Source: Eubacterium plexicaudatum ASF492
GTDB taxonomy: Bacteria; Bacillota; Clostridia; Lachnospirales; Lachnospiraceae
Assembly: GCF_000364225.2 (NCBI RefSeq)
Contig: NZ_AQFT02000001.1
Coordinates: 1,116,001 to 1,180,000 of the forward strand
Direction of reading: 5' to 3'
DNA length: 64,000 bases
Shown: in pieces, positions 28,252-37,462 of the stretch
Position numbering within the stretch: the first letter of the stretch is position 1
Layout: the number at the start of each line of letters is the position of its first letter
Made by a program: the position numbers and the translations under genes
The notes under the pieces: model-generated
The model's database searches: none
What the model was told of the DNA's origin: nothing
The model's input: only the letters and a program-made list of their open reading frames with translations

Positions 28252-29618
28252 ATGCCAGAACATCAGACAATAGAGTGGAAAGAATCATGGCATGATGAGT
28301 TTTTAGAGTGGATTTGTGGATATGCAAATGCTTATGGTGGAACGCTTTATATTGGAAAGAATGACAATGGAGATGTTGTTGGACTTAGCGATAAAGATAG
28401 GAAAAAACTATTAGAGTCTATTCCAAATAAATTACAGATACAATGGGCATTGTGGCAGATGTCAATTTGCTATACGAAAATGATTTTCAATATATTGAGA
28501 TTATTGTAGACAAGTACCCATCCCTTATTAGCTATCATGGTAAATACTTTTATCGTTCTGGTAGCACAATGAGAACGATAACAGGGAAAGAACCGGACAA
28601 AGCAATTCTGAAATCGCAGGGCAGAACATGGGATGGTATGCCAATCCCCAAATTGCAGGTAATGGACTTAAGGAGAGAGGCGATTGACCTGTTTAAGGAA
28701 AAGGCACTGAGAAGGCATAGATTGACAGAAGAAGAAACAAGAGTTGATGATACCATATTGATGGAGAATCTTCATCTGATTGATGAAGAAGGGTATCTAA
28801 TCAGAGCAGCAATGCTTGCCTTTTATAAAGATCCGGAGAAATGGGTTACAGGTTCTTATATTAAGATTGGTTATTTTGGCGATTCCGATTCTGATTTGAA
28901 ATATCAGGATGAGGTGCATGGCTCCCTGATTGAACAGATTGATAAGACGATTGATTTGGTTTATACGAAATATTTGAAAGCTTTGATTTATTATGATGGG
29001 ATTCAAAGGATTGAGCAGTTTATGTTTCCACAGGAAGCATTTCGAGAGATATTACTGAATGCGGTGGTTCATAAGGATTATAGTGCCTGCAACCCTATTC
29101 AGATTAGTGTATATGAGGATAAAATATATATTTGGAATGATGGAGAGATGCCGTCTGAACTGGATTCAACGGAGAAACTGTTTGAAAAGCATTCTTCCAA
29201 ACCATATAATCCCAAGTTGGCAAATGTTTTCTTTAAAAGTGGTATGATAGAGGCATGGGGCAGAGGATTTGACAAAATTAAGGAGGCTTGTGCAAAGTAC
29301 AATGGACGCCTGCCGGAATACAGTATCAGTGTATCCGGAATTATGGTGTTGTGTAATGCGTGTGATAAATATTTGGATTTGCTGAATGAAGATTTACATC
29401 TTGGTCAAAGCGACCAAGATAATGACCAAGATATGACCAAGATGATAATTGCATTTTGCAAACAGCCACATTCTGCTAAGGAAATTATGGAGTATATTAA
29501 AATAAATGATAGGAGCTTTTTTAGAAGGCATTATCTTAATCCTATGATTAAAACAGGACAGTTAAAAATGACAATTCCAGACAAGCCAAAAAGTGGAAAT
29601 CAAAAATACTACGTTTAG
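28252..29618 (+). CDS. AlbA_2/Schlafen-type DNA-binding domain protein (frameshift)
   Basis: Resembles the RecG-like transcriptional regulators with an N-terminal AlbA_2 (Schlafen AAA_4) domain. ATG 28252 starts MPEHQTIEWKESWHDEFLEW, followed by ICGYANAYGGTLYIGKNDNG. One base is missing around the A3 run 28429-28431; adding an A gives NKITDTMGIVADVNLLYEND and 455 residues. Later parts fit the family: EAFREILLNAVVHKDYSA (GHKL-like ATP-binding helix), IYIWNDGEMPSEL and GMIEAWGRGFDKIKEAC. A Gln/Asp-rich linker (LGQSDQDNDQDMTK) then leads to a winged-helix-like C terminus. DNA binding is inferred from the family; its position among mobile relics suggests accessory origin. Confidence 0.82.
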
Positions 29619-29667
29619 TGACTAATCCGCTCACATCTTGGTCAAAGTGACCAAGATAATGACCAAG
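29396..29667 (+). repeat. Duplicated 35-bp tract with CTTGGTC/GACCAAG dyad
   Basis: The 35 bp at 29396-29430, inside the AlbA_2 gene, recur at 29633-29667 just after its stop codon, with one mismatch. Each copy holds CTTGGTC-aaag(c/t)-GACCAAG, a dyad with 7-bp arms, followed by another GACCAAG. Within the gene the tract encodes the Gln/Asp linker. Confidence 0.8.
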
Positions 29668-29743
29668 TTGTAATAATGAGAATTTAGAAAACTGTAATTT
29701 ACTACACGTGTGTGGCGAATTGGAAAGAATGAGGGAAATAAGT

Positions 29744-29913
29744 ATGACGGAACATCAGTGGAAAGAATTATCAAAATATTTTTTGGATAATGGCAATCGA
29801 AAGTTATCTACAGAAGAAAAGGAAAAATAAAATTAGCAATAGATCAAGCAAATAGTTTAAATGAACTACTACAAGTGGCGTTTGCCAGTTTAACTATTGA
29901 TGCACATAGGTGA
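29744..29913 (+). CDS. Small hypothetical protein (56 aa, frameshift)
   Basis: ATG 29744 follows GAGGGA and starts MTEHQWKELSKYFLDNGNRK. The frame stops early at the A5 run 29823-29827; one added A continues it as KIKLAIDQANSLNELLQVAF to a stop at 29911-29913, 56 residues. The product is a soluble helical protein with no recognised family. The agreement of a ribosome site, a start and the same kind of run error as elsewhere argues for a real small gene. Confidence 0.5.
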
Positions 29914-30025
29914 TTATTGAAAATTGTGGTATGGGTACAATTTGGGTACACCAGCTTTGAAACCATATAAATGAGAAATAAAAACGCATCAAAATGATAC
30001 GAATTTGTAAGAAAAAGCAATGTAA

Positions 30026-30208
30026 AACAGGGCTTGCAACGAACTGAAAAAAGAAGCCGGAATAAAGCCAGGTGAAGCAATCGCCCAGACATTGGCAATG
30101 GAGTGGACGGAAATGGTACAAAAAGTCACAGGAGGAAATTTTGAACATGAACGGGCAGAACCATTTTTGGAAGAAGCCTTAAACATTTATGATCAAAAAC
30201 AGGAATAA
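30026..30208 (+). pseudogene. MerR/TipA-type regulator, C-terminal fragment
   Basis: An open stretch ending at 30208 reads NELKKEAGIKPGEAIAQTLA, MEWTEMVQKVTGGNFEHERA and EPFLEEALNIYDQKQE. The A.A..W....Q.F.GG pattern resembles the C-terminal effector domain of TipA-like MerR regulators. There is no start and no N-terminal helix-turn-helix. It stands directly before a decayed ABC transporter, the arrangement expected of a drug-responsive regulator with its exporter. Confidence 0.5.
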
Positions 30209-30227
30209 AGAGCGTAGCAAGATATCA

Positions 30228-30259
30228 TTCCGGGGCGTATCGGTCCCGGAAATTTTTTT
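30228..30259 (+). terminator. Intrinsic terminator
   Basis: TTCCGGG at 30228-30234 pairs with CCCGGAA at 30245-30251, then a T7 run. It follows the regulator relic. The palindrome ATTACGTAAT at 30276-30285 lies just beyond it, upstream of the ABC relic. Confidence 0.85.
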
Positions 30260-30324
30260 GAAAAAATACTTGCTAATTACGTAATGTAATGTATTAAGAT
30301 ATGGAAAGAAAGGTTGGTGACAAA

Positions 30325-30643
30325 ATGAAAAATATCATAGAGATTAAAAATTTGTATAAGCAGTTTGATAAGTTTGTCGCTGTAAATAAGATCAGTTTTA
30401 CGGTGAAACAAGGTGAATTGTTTGCATTTCTTGGAACGAACGGCGCAGGAAAGTCCACAGTATATGACGTCAAAACAAATTATAGATATATATGCGTCTG
30501 AAAACGGAATCATTTATATGTTCGGAAATGTACGGTTTCCGTTTTCTGCAATGCTTATCATAGTAATTGCTTCGGGTCTGTTATTTATGGCATTTAGCAT
30601 TATTTGGATGGAGCATTACAATAACCATACAACCACACTCTGA
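30325..30643 (+). pseudogene. ABC transporter ATPase/permease relic joined by deletion
   Basis: ATG 30325 starts an ABC ATPase (MKNIIEIKNLYKQFDKFVAV, then Walker A FLGTNGAGKST). The ATPase ends right after Walker A at about 30461. The sequence that follows has another frame reading ENGIIYMFGNVRFPFSAMLI and a hydrophobic helix up to the stop at 30643, probably the last membrane segment of an ABC-2 type permease. Signature, Walker B and most of the permease are gone, so a deletion fused the start of one gene to the end of its partner. Not functional. Confidence 0.8.
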
Positions 30644-30747
30644 CAGAGGAAAAATCGGGAGTATTGACAAGGAATGACTTTCGGGGTATAGTAAAAAGCA
30701 AATGGAGCATGACAGGCGCAGACTTTTTTAGAAGACAGGGAATACAA

Positions 30748-31413
30748 ATGAAAGAATGGAAAACAGGAAAACGTATTGTAAAATACGTGCCGGATTATAT
30801 TGTATTTGATCTGGAAACGACAGGAACGAATTATAAAAGTGACAGAATTATTGAGATTTCGGCAGTAAAAGTAAAAGACGCAATTGTGACCGATACCTTT
30901 TCCACACTGGTCAATCCGCAGTGTCCGATTCCTTATTACGCGACACGGGTGAACGGGATTACGGATGAGATGGTGAAGGACGCACCGCTGCTTACCGATG
31001 TCCTGCCGCAGTTTTTAGAGTTTATAGCGGATCATGTACTGATCGGGCATAATATTCATACATTTGACCTGCGGTTTATTTACAAAGCTGCGCAGGAGCT
31101 GCTGCAGGCGGAAGTGCCAAATGACTATCTGGATACGTTGTATATGGCCAGACAATGTCTGCCGCAGCTTTCTCATCATAAGCTGACGGATCTGGCGGAA
31201 TATTATCAGATCAATACAACAGGCGCGCACAGGGCGCTGCAGGATTGTATCATGAATCAGCAATGCTATGAACAGATGGCGAAGCTTCAAAAAGAAATGC
31301 CGCTTTTGCTGTGTCCGAAATGTGGCGGTGAGCTGTGCAGGCGCAGCGGCAAATTTGGAGCGTTTTATGGATGCAGTAATTATCCGACATGCAGATATAC
31401 CAGGAAAATATAA
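30748..31413 (+). CDS. DnaQ-like 3'-5' exonuclease with zinc ribbon
   Basis: A DEDD-type exonuclease like the PolC/DnaQ proofreading domain: motif I YIVFDLETTGTNYKSD, motif II LIGHNIHTFDLRF, motif III HRALQDCIMN. A C-terminal topoisomerase-type zinc ribbon follows (LCPKCGGELCRRSGKFG, then YGCSNYPTCRY), with four cysteines. ATG 30748 is chosen for MKEWKTGKRIVKYVPDYIVF; an earlier in-frame start at 30664 would add an unlikely leader. The 221-residue product is soluble. Exonuclease plus topoisomerase-type ribbon in one chain is a known Firmicutes arrangement for repair or RNA/DNA trimming; the exact role is not known. Confidence 0.88.
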   Translation: MKEWKTGKRIVKYVPDYIVFDLETTGTNYKSDRIIEISAVKVKDAIVTDTFSTLVNPQCPIPYYATRVNGITDEMVKDAPLLTDVLPQFLEFIADHVLIGHNIHTFDLRFIYKAAQELLQAEVPNDYLDTLYMARQCLPQLSHHKLTDLAEYYQINTTGAHRALQDCIMNQQCYEQMAKLQKEMPLLLCPKCGGELCRRSGKFGAFYGCSNYPTCRYTRKI

Positions 31414-31451
31414 AATTTAAAAAGACGCATGCGGAGCGTTTGCTGCTGTAA

Positions 31452-32381
31452 ATGGCAGTATATGGAAGTATTAATGAAGCACAATATGGAAGCATAATTT
31501 GGGAGGATACGAAATTGGAATCGGGAAAGACGAAAAGATATACCTATTGTTATGATGATTATGAAGGCGGTGACAAAGGTGCGCATACGATGACGGCAGA
31601 TATTCTGGCGGACCCGGATTTTCCTGCATTGGAGGAACTGATTATCGGCGACTGGGGAGATACATGGGAAGACAGCTGCCAGGCGATATTGGATGGAATC
31701 GTAGAGCATGCGGATCGGTTTTCACACATTCGCAGCCTGTTTATCGCAGATATGGACTATGAAGAGTGTGAAGTATCCTGGATTATGCAGGGAAATTACA
31801 GTAAAATATGGGCGGCGCTGCCAAACCTCCGCAGCCTGACTATTAAAGGAGCTACGGAACTGGAGCTGGGTGAAATCTGCCATGAGGGACTGGAAGAACT
31901 TACGATTATCTGCGGCGGACTTGGAACGGATGTGATCAGCTCCATCCGGGACGCAAAGCTTCCGAATTTGAAAAAACTGCTTCTTTATATCGGAGCCGAT
32001 GACTACGGATTTGATGGAAACGCAGATACGATCAAAGAGCTGTTGGATCAGGCGGATTTTCCGAAACTTACGTACCTTGGAATTGCAGACAGTGAGATTC
32101 AGGATGAAGTGACAAAAGCAGTGCTGGAAAGTAAATTTATGGGCCGGATTGAGACGTTGGACTTATCGCTTGGTACGCTGACGGATAAGGGCGGACAGCT
32201 TCTTCTGGAAGAGATTCCAAAATGGCCGAATATCAAAAATCTGGATATTCATTATAATTATCTGTCAGATCAGATGGCAGATAAACTGGAAGAACTGCCA
32301 CTGACGGTAGATGCATCGGAAAGAAACGAACCGGATGTATACGATGGCGACATTTATATGAACGCAATGCTGACGGAATAA
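31452..32381 (+). CDS. STM4015-family leucine-rich-repeat protein
   Basis: A 309-residue protein of leucine-rich repeats: FPALEELIIGDWGDTW, LPNLRSLTIKGATELELGEI, LEELTIICGGLGTDVI, LPNLKKLLLYIGADDYGFDG, FPKLTYLGIADSEIQDEV and WPNIKNLDIHYNYLSDQMAD. An N-terminal part with a Trp/Asp-rich segment precedes the repeats. This matches the family named after Salmonella STM4015, whose members lie next to an STM4014-type ATP-grasp protein, as here 20 bp downstream. The start is unclear: ATG 31452 has only a weak ribosome site. The function of the family is unknown; the repeats suggest a scaffold or recognition subunit for the ATP-grasp partner. Confidence 0.82.
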   Translation: MAVYGSINEAQYGSIIWEDTKLESGKTKRYTYCYDDYEGGDKGAHTMTADILADPDFPALEELIIGDWGDTWEDSCQAILDGIVEHADRFSHIRSLFIADMDYEECEVSWIMQGNYSKIWAALPNLRSLTIKGATELELGEICHEGLEELTIICGGLGTDVISSIRDAKLPNLKKLLLYIGADDYGFDGNADTIKELLDQADFPKLTYLGIADSEIQDEVTKAVLESKFMGRIETLDLSLGTLTDKGGQLLLEEIPKWPNIKNLDIHYNYLSDQMADKLEELPLTVDASERNEPDVYDGDIYMNAMLTE

Positions 32382-32400
32382 GCAGGAAGGTGGTATTATT

Positions 32401-33441
32401 TTGAGGCAGGCAGCGCTGTTGGGAAACATCCATACAAAAAGAACAGATTATCTGAAACAGGCAGCGGCACAGGCAGGGCTGCCTGTTCTTTTCGTGGACT
32501 GGAAAGAGTTTGAGACATGGAAAAAACAGCTGGCGCAGGGGGAGTGGCTTATAAAGATTGACCCGCCGCTTTGGGACAGCTGTCAGCTCGCGCAGCTGGA
32601 ACAGCTGACAAAAGCATATCGAGAACAGCTGCATGGCCTGTCACAAGCTGCACGGAACAACCATTTGGAATTTTTGAATGCGCCGGATCAAATAGCACAG
32701 CTGCTGGATAAGCGAATCTGCAAACAGAAGCTGAAACAGGCAGGACTGGCAGTGACAGAAGAGCCGGATGACGGACGATACAGGATTGATACACCGCAGC
32801 AGTTGTTCCGGATCATGCGTACATCGGGAATGCATCAGGTCTTTATCAAACCTGTCAGCGGTTCCGGAGCAGCCGGAGTGACCGCATTACGCTGGCAGCC
32901 GCATACAGGGCGTATGGCGCTTTATACATGCGCGTTTGTGCATGAAGAGTATGGTCTGATCAATACGAAGCGCCTGCGGCATTTTTCCGTACCGGGAGAA
33001 ATAACGGCGTATCTGGAGCAGCTTTTAAAACTGGATTGTGTGGTGGAACGCTGGTACGCAAAGGCGCAGGCGGAGAACTTTTCCTATGATCTGAGGGCGG
33101 TTGTGCTGGACGGGGAGGTACAATTTCTTCTGGGCAGGCTTTCCAAAGGTCCGATAACAAATCTACATTTGAATAATCGGCCGATTGAGGCCGAAAAGCT
33201 GCCGATCGAGAGAAAAACACTGGAGGAGATTGCATTTTTGTGCAAAAGAGCGGTAAATTGTTTTCCGGGAATTCGGATTGCAGGCATTGATATTCTTTTG
33301 GAAAAAGAGACCATGCGGCCCAGAATTATTGAAATGAATGCACAGGGAGATTTAATCTATCAGGATATTTTTCATGAAAACAGCATTTACAGGCGGCAGG
33401 TAGAGATGATGCTCAAATGGATACGGACTTGTGCGGATTAA
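32401..33441 (+). CDS. STM4014-family ATP-grasp protein
   Basis: ATP-grasp protein of 346 residues. It starts at TTG 32401 behind AGGAAGGTGG (MRQAALLGNIHTKRTDYLKQ). The N-terminal part senses a substrate (LIKIDPPLWDS). The ATP-grasp core follows with LDKRICKQKLKQAG, VFIKPVSGSGAAGVTALRW, then VVERWYAKAQ, NFSYDLRAVVLDGE and the metal-binding RIAGIDILLEK, RPRIIEMNAQGDL. It resembles RimK-type ligases that join an amine to a carboxylate. In Salmonella the STM4011-4015 set also has radical SAM and hydrolase genes; those are absent within this window. The reaction and substrate are unknown. It is coupled to the LRR gene upstream. Confidence 0.85.
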   Translation: MRQAALLGNIHTKRTDYLKQAAAQAGLPVLFVDWKEFETWKKQLAQGEWLIKIDPPLWDSCQLAQLEQLTKAYREQLHGLSQAARNNHLEFLNAPDQIAQLLDKRICKQKLKQAGLAVTEEPDDGRYRIDTPQQLFRIMRTSGMHQVFIKPVSGSGAAGVTALRWQPHTGRMALYTCAFVHEEYGLINTKRLRHFSVPGEITAYLEQLLKLDCVVERWYAKAQAENFSYDLRAVVLDGEVQFLLGRLSKGPITNLHLNNRPIEAEKLPIERKTLEEIAFLCKRAVNCFPGIRIAGIDILLEKETMRPRIIEMNAQGDLIYQDIFHENSIYRRQVEMMLKWIRTCAD

Positions 33442-33525
33442 ATATTGCAGGCAGCAGGGATAGTATGCTATAATAAGTTTGAATATTTTTCTTATAATCG
33501 GACATATAACAGAAAGAAGCAGAAT

Positions 33526-34310
33526 ATGAATCCTATTTTAACAATAGCAGGCAGTGACTGCAGCGGCGGAGCCGGGATACAGGCGGATCTGAAAACCATT
33601 CTGGCACATGGCGCGTATGGGATGAGCGTTATTACCGCACTGACCGCGCAAAATACAAAAGGAGTCTATGCGGTGGAGCCGGTCGGACCGGAGATGATAA
33701 GGGCACAGCTGGACGCCGTATTTACCGATATCGTTCCGCGTGCGGTTAAGATTGGCATGATTGCGGATGCAGATTCCGTACATGTCATCGGTGATTGCCT
33801 GCGTGCGTACGGGGCAGAGAATCTTGTGATCGATCCGGTGATGATTGCTACGAGTGGTAAAAGACTGATGGAAGAAAAAGCGCTCGCTGCGGCACAGGAG
33901 CGGCTGTATCCTCTGGCGACACTTTTAACGCCCAATATACCGGAAGCCGAACGGTTGTCACATACTGCAATCGAAGACAGCACATCCATGCGGCGGGCAG
34001 CGGAGAAGATTTTGAAAAATTTGGATGTGCGGTGCTCTGCAAAGGCGGACATTTGCCGGATGCGGCAGACGACCTGCTGTATGACGGCAGACAGTTTTAT
34101 CTGATGCGGTCGGAGCGTATCAATAATCCGAATACGCATGGGACGGGCTGTACGTTATCTTCTGCCATAGCGTGTGAACTGGCACGGAAAAAAACGCTGC
34201 CGGACGCGGTGCGCAGTGCAAAGGAATACCTGACGCGCGTGATTGCGGCAGGTCTGGATCTGGGTGAGGGCAGCGGGCCGCTGCATCATGGATGTGTGAA
34301 TCTTTTTTAA
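33526..34310 (+). CDS. thiD: Hydroxymethylpyrimidine (phosphate) kinase (frameshift)
   Basis: Ribokinase-family enzyme that phosphorylates HMP and HMP-P for thiamine synthesis, and pyridoxal-type substrates in some species. ATG 33526 starts [40 protein letters not shown] and [14 protein letters not shown] follow. The frame breaks at the A5 run 34015-34019: one added A gives [20 protein letters not shown], then [20 protein letters not shown] with the anion-hole Asp/Gly motif. Repaired length is 261. No other thiamine-synthesis gene is close by; thiN at 9.8 kb is the only related gene in the window. Confidence 0.92.
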
Positions 34311-34354
34311 AATATATCAAATCATTTAAATCATATCATTGAGGAGGAATTATC

Positions 34355-35797
34355 ATGACAAAAACAAAAATCATCTGTACTCTTGGGCCGGCAACGGACC
34401 AGCCTGGCATTTTGGATGCGTTAATTCAGGAGGGCATGAGTGTCGCAAGATTTAATTTTTCTCATGGAAATTACGAGGAACATGAAAAACGTCTGAGTGC
34501 ACTGCGGGAAGCGCGTACCAGATTTCAAAAGCCGATTGCAGCGCTGCTTGACACGAAAGGACCGGAAATCCGGGTAAAATCCTTTAAAAAAGGAAAGATT
34601 GAACTGCAGCCGGATCAGCTGTTCCGCCTTTGCTACGGAGACGTGGAAGGAAATGAAGAGCAGGTGTCCATTACCTGTCAGGATCTGTATAAAGACGTAT
34701 CCGTCGGAAAACGGATTTTATTAGATGATGGTTTAATTGCTATGCAGGTGGAAGCGATTGAAGGCAAAGATATTGTCTGTCGTGTTATTAATGGCGGAGT
34801 TGTGTCCAATAATAAAGGGGTGAATGTGCCGGAAGTACATTTATCACTTCCATATGTCAGTGAAAAAGACAAACAGGATATTTTGTTTGGTATTAAAAAA
34901 GATTTTGACTTTGTGGCGGCTTCTTTTGTAAGATGTGCGGATGATGTACTCCAGATTCGCAGTATATTAAATGAAAATGGCGGAAAGAACATAGAAATTA
35001 TATCTAAAATAGAGAACCGTGAAGGTGTGGACAATATAGATGAAATTATCGCGGCATCCGACGGCATTATGATTGCGCGCGGAGATATGGGCGTAGAGAT
35101 TGCCAGTGAGGAAGTGCCTGTTATTCAGAAAATGATCATTAAAAAAGTATACGAGGCAGGCAAGAAAGTTATTACGGCGACGCAGATGCTGGATTCCATG
35201 ATGAAAAATCCGAGACCGACCAGAGCGGAAACAACGGATGTGGCCAATGCCATTTACGACGGCACAAGCGCAATTATGCTGTCCGGTGAAACGGCTGCAG
35301 GGAAATATCCGGTTGAGTCATTACAGACGATGGTGCGGATTGCGACCCGGACCGAACAGGATATTGACTACCGCAAACGGTTTTTTGGATATGACCATAA
35401 AGCAAGTACCAATATTACGGATGCAATCTGTCACGCAACCTGTACGACGGCACACGATCTGAGTGCCAGCGCTATTTTAACCGTTACGAAGACCGGTACA
35501 TCTGCGCGTATGATTTCCCGCTATCGTCCGGGATGTCAGATTATCGGCTGTACGATGGACGAGAAGGTAGGCAGACAGCTGAATCTTTCCTGGGGCGTGC
35601 GTCCGCTTTTGATTATGGAAGAAAATGATGTGATTGAATTATTTAATCATTCTGTAAATAATGCCAGAGATTACGGATTCTTAAAGCCTGGAGAGCTTGT
35701 CGTTATTACGTCCGGCGTTCCGCTCGGCATGGCAGGCACTACGAATATGATTAAAGTGCAGACCGTACAGGAGCCAAGAAAGATAGCAACCTGGTAA
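34355..35797 (+). CDS. pyk: Pyruvate kinase
   Basis: Last step of glycolysis, PEP plus ADP to pyruvate plus ATP. It has 480 residues with MTKTKIICTLGPATDQPGIL, the substrate motif ARFNFSHGNYEEHEKRL, AALLDTKGPEIRVKSF, the Glu/Asp metal site IMIARGDMGVEIASEEVP, and MLDSMMKNPRPTRAETTDVA. It ends in the normal C-terminal allosteric domain and lacks the extra PEP-utiliser domain found in Bacillus pyruvate kinases. ATG 34355 follows TGAGGAGG. It is single-gene and not in an operon with the sporulation genes that follow. Confidence 0.97.
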   Translation: MTKTKIICTLGPATDQPGILDALIQEGMSVARFNFSHGNYEEHEKRLSALREARTRFQKPIAALLDTKGPEIRVKSFKKGKIELQPDQLFRLCYGDVEGNEEQVSITCQDLYKDVSVGKRILLDDGLIAMQVEAIEGKDIVCRVINGGVVSNNKGVNVPEVHLSLPYVSEKDKQDILFGIKKDFDFVAASFVRCADDVLQIRSILNENGGKNIEIISKIENREGVDNIDEIIAASDGIMIARGDMGVEIASEEVPVIQKMIIKKVYEAGKKVITATQMLDSMMKNPRPTRAETTDVANAIYDGTSAIMLSGETAAGKYPVESLQTMVRIATRTEQDIDYRKRFFGYDHKASTNITDAICHATCTTAHDLSASAILTVTKTGTSARMISRYRPGCQIIGCTMDEKVGRQLNLSWGVRPLLIMEENDVIELFNHSVNNARDYGFLKPGELVVITSGVPLGMAGTTNMIKVQTVQEPRKIATW

Positions 35798-35894
35798 AAA
35801 CAAAACCATTAAAAATGAATTGGGAATCATCATAAAACGATGATATGGAACCGTCTCATATATACTGCATAAAATAAAGTGGAGGTGCAGTTAT

Positions 35895-36775
35895 ATGGGA
35901 CGTTTTCTGATATTAGGGAAGGAAGAACGCCAGAAGTATCTGTTTCGAATGCTCTGCGGCAGGGGACAGACGGTGACCTACTGTGATTCCTGGCTGGATG
36001 GGGGATACGACGCCGTTATGCTGCCGGTGGGGAAGAGTGCACGGTATCTGGAGCAGATTGCAGATAAGCTGCAGGCAGGCGAATATGTATTCGGATGTAA
36101 TTTTCCGGAGGAGATTATCGAACAAAAGCGCAGGCAGGGAATTTTTTTGTGGATTACATGAAAGAAGAAGGAGCTGCCTATACGAATGCCGCACTGACAG
36201 CGGAAGGCGCGATTGCAGAAGCAATTCTGGCAGGAAAAGAAGCGCTGTTCGGCAGGCAGATGCTTGTGATGGGATTTGGCAGATGCGGTCAGATGCTGGC
36301 CGTGCGGCTGCAGGCACTGGGGGCGGCGGTGACGATTTATGAAAAGGACCCGGAAAAACTGGCAATTGCCGCGGCATGCGGCTGGAATACGGCAGCAGCC
36401 GAAGACGACGCAGAATTAATTCCATATGCGTCGGGAGCGGTGACAATCGCGCAGTGTTCCTTGGAGACGGAAAAAGAAACGTCTGCGAACGGGCAGGATG
36501 CACGATTCTGGGGCAGGTTTTCGTATATTTTTAATACGGTGCCGGCAAAGGTATTAGGGGAACAGCGGCTGTCACAGCTTCGCCCGGAGGCAGTGATTAT
36601 TGACATTGCATCGGCGCCCGGCGGAGCGGACTATGCGTATTGTGCGCAAAAAGGCATCAATGCGAAGCTTTGCGGTGGCCTTCCGGCAAAATACGCGCCA
36701 AAGTCTGCAGCGGAAATATTGTTGCAGGTAATTGAATCTTATTTAAATTTATCTGAAAGAGGTGGTGTCCTATGA
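35895..36775 (+). CDS. dpaA: Dipicolinate synthase subunit A (frameshift in T run)
   Basis: With subunit B it makes dipicolinic acid, the calcium chelator of the spore core, in the mother cell. ATG 35895 behind GGAGGTG starts MGRFLILGKEERQKYLFRML. The T7 run 36142-36148 is one base short: adding T gives IFFVDYMKEEGAAYTNAAL. The Rossmann motif VMGFGRCGQMLAVRLQALG, VIIDIASAPGGADY and LPAKYAPKSAAEIL follow. Repaired length is 293. The gene is also called spoVFA. A possible sigma-K-type site (AC-16 bp-CATAAAATA, 35850-35876) lies very close to the ribosome site and is weak evidence. It overlaps dpaB by 4 bp. Confidence 0.95.
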
Positions 36776-37362
36776 CGCAGGAGCAGAAGCTGACAGTGGG
36801 CCTTGCATTTACAGGCTCTTTTTGCACATTTGCCAGGATAAAGGAAGTAACCGCGCAGCTTGCACAGCAGAATATGCGGATTATCCCGATATTTTCTTTT
36901 CACGTACAGCATATGGATACGCGGTTTGGCACGGCAGAAGCGTTTCGAAAAGACATAGAGACGATTACAGGTGAAAAGGGACTGTGTACGATTCAGGAAG
37001 CAGAACCGATCGGGCCGTCCGGTTATCTGGATGCACTGATTATTGCACCATGTACCGGAAACACAATGGCGAAGCTCTGCGCAGGCATTACCGATTCTCC
37101 GGTGCTGATGGCGGCAAAGGCACATCTGAGAAATGAAAAACCTCTGATTCTTTCGATATCTACGAACGATGCACTTGGCATGAATTTTAAAAATATCGGC
37201 ATGCTGATGAATATGAAGCATATTTACTTTGTGCCGTTTGGTCAGGACAATTATGAAAAGAAAACAAACTCTATGATTGCACACACCGATTTAGTCGGAG
37301 AAACATTGGATGCGGCTTTGCAGGGAAGACAGCTTCAGCCTGTTATTCTGGGACCGCAGTAA
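36772..37362 (+). CDS. dpaB: Dipicolinate synthase subunit B
   Basis: Flavoprotein subunit of dipicolinate synthase (spoVFB). The 196 residues start MTQEQKLTVGLAFTGSFCTF; the flavoprotein-fold core has LDALIIAPCTGNTMAKLCAG, SPVLMAAKAHLRNEKPLIL and SISTNDALGMNFKNIGMLMN. The ATG overlaps the subunit A stop in ATGA form, showing coupling. The pair is strong evidence that the organism makes endospores. A terminator follows at 37381. Confidence 0.97.
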   Translation: MTQEQKLTVGLAFTGSFCTFARIKEVTAQLAQQNMRIIPIFSFHVQHMDTRFGTAEAFRKDIETITGEKGLCTIQEAEPIGPSGYLDALIIAPCTGNTMAKLCAGITDSPVLMAAKAHLRNEKPLILSISTNDALGMNFKNIGMLMNMKHIYFVPFGQDNYEKKTNSMIAHTDLVGETLDAALQGRQLQPVILGPQ

Positions 37363-37380
37363 GCGAACCGGTTTTTTCGG

Positions 37381-37428
37381 GACGCTGCAGCAGATGCTTT
37401 TTAAACCGGATGCTGCAGCGTCTTTTTT
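37381..37428 (+). terminator. Intrinsic terminator after dpaAB
   Basis: GACGCTGCAGCA at 37381-37392 pairs with TGCTGCAGCGTC at 37411-37422, followed by a T6 run. Confidence 0.9.
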
Positions 37429-37462
37429 GGAAAATTATATATACTATTAATAAATTAACGGA

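Noticed and set aside
29700..30020. CRISPR-like repeats near the GACCAAG tracts
   Set aside because: There are only two copies, no regular spacers and no cas genes in the window.
33442..33525. TPP riboswitch before thiD
   Set aside because: The gap is too short and lacks the conserved CUGAGA and ACCUGA elements; the same holds for thiN at 9.8 kb.
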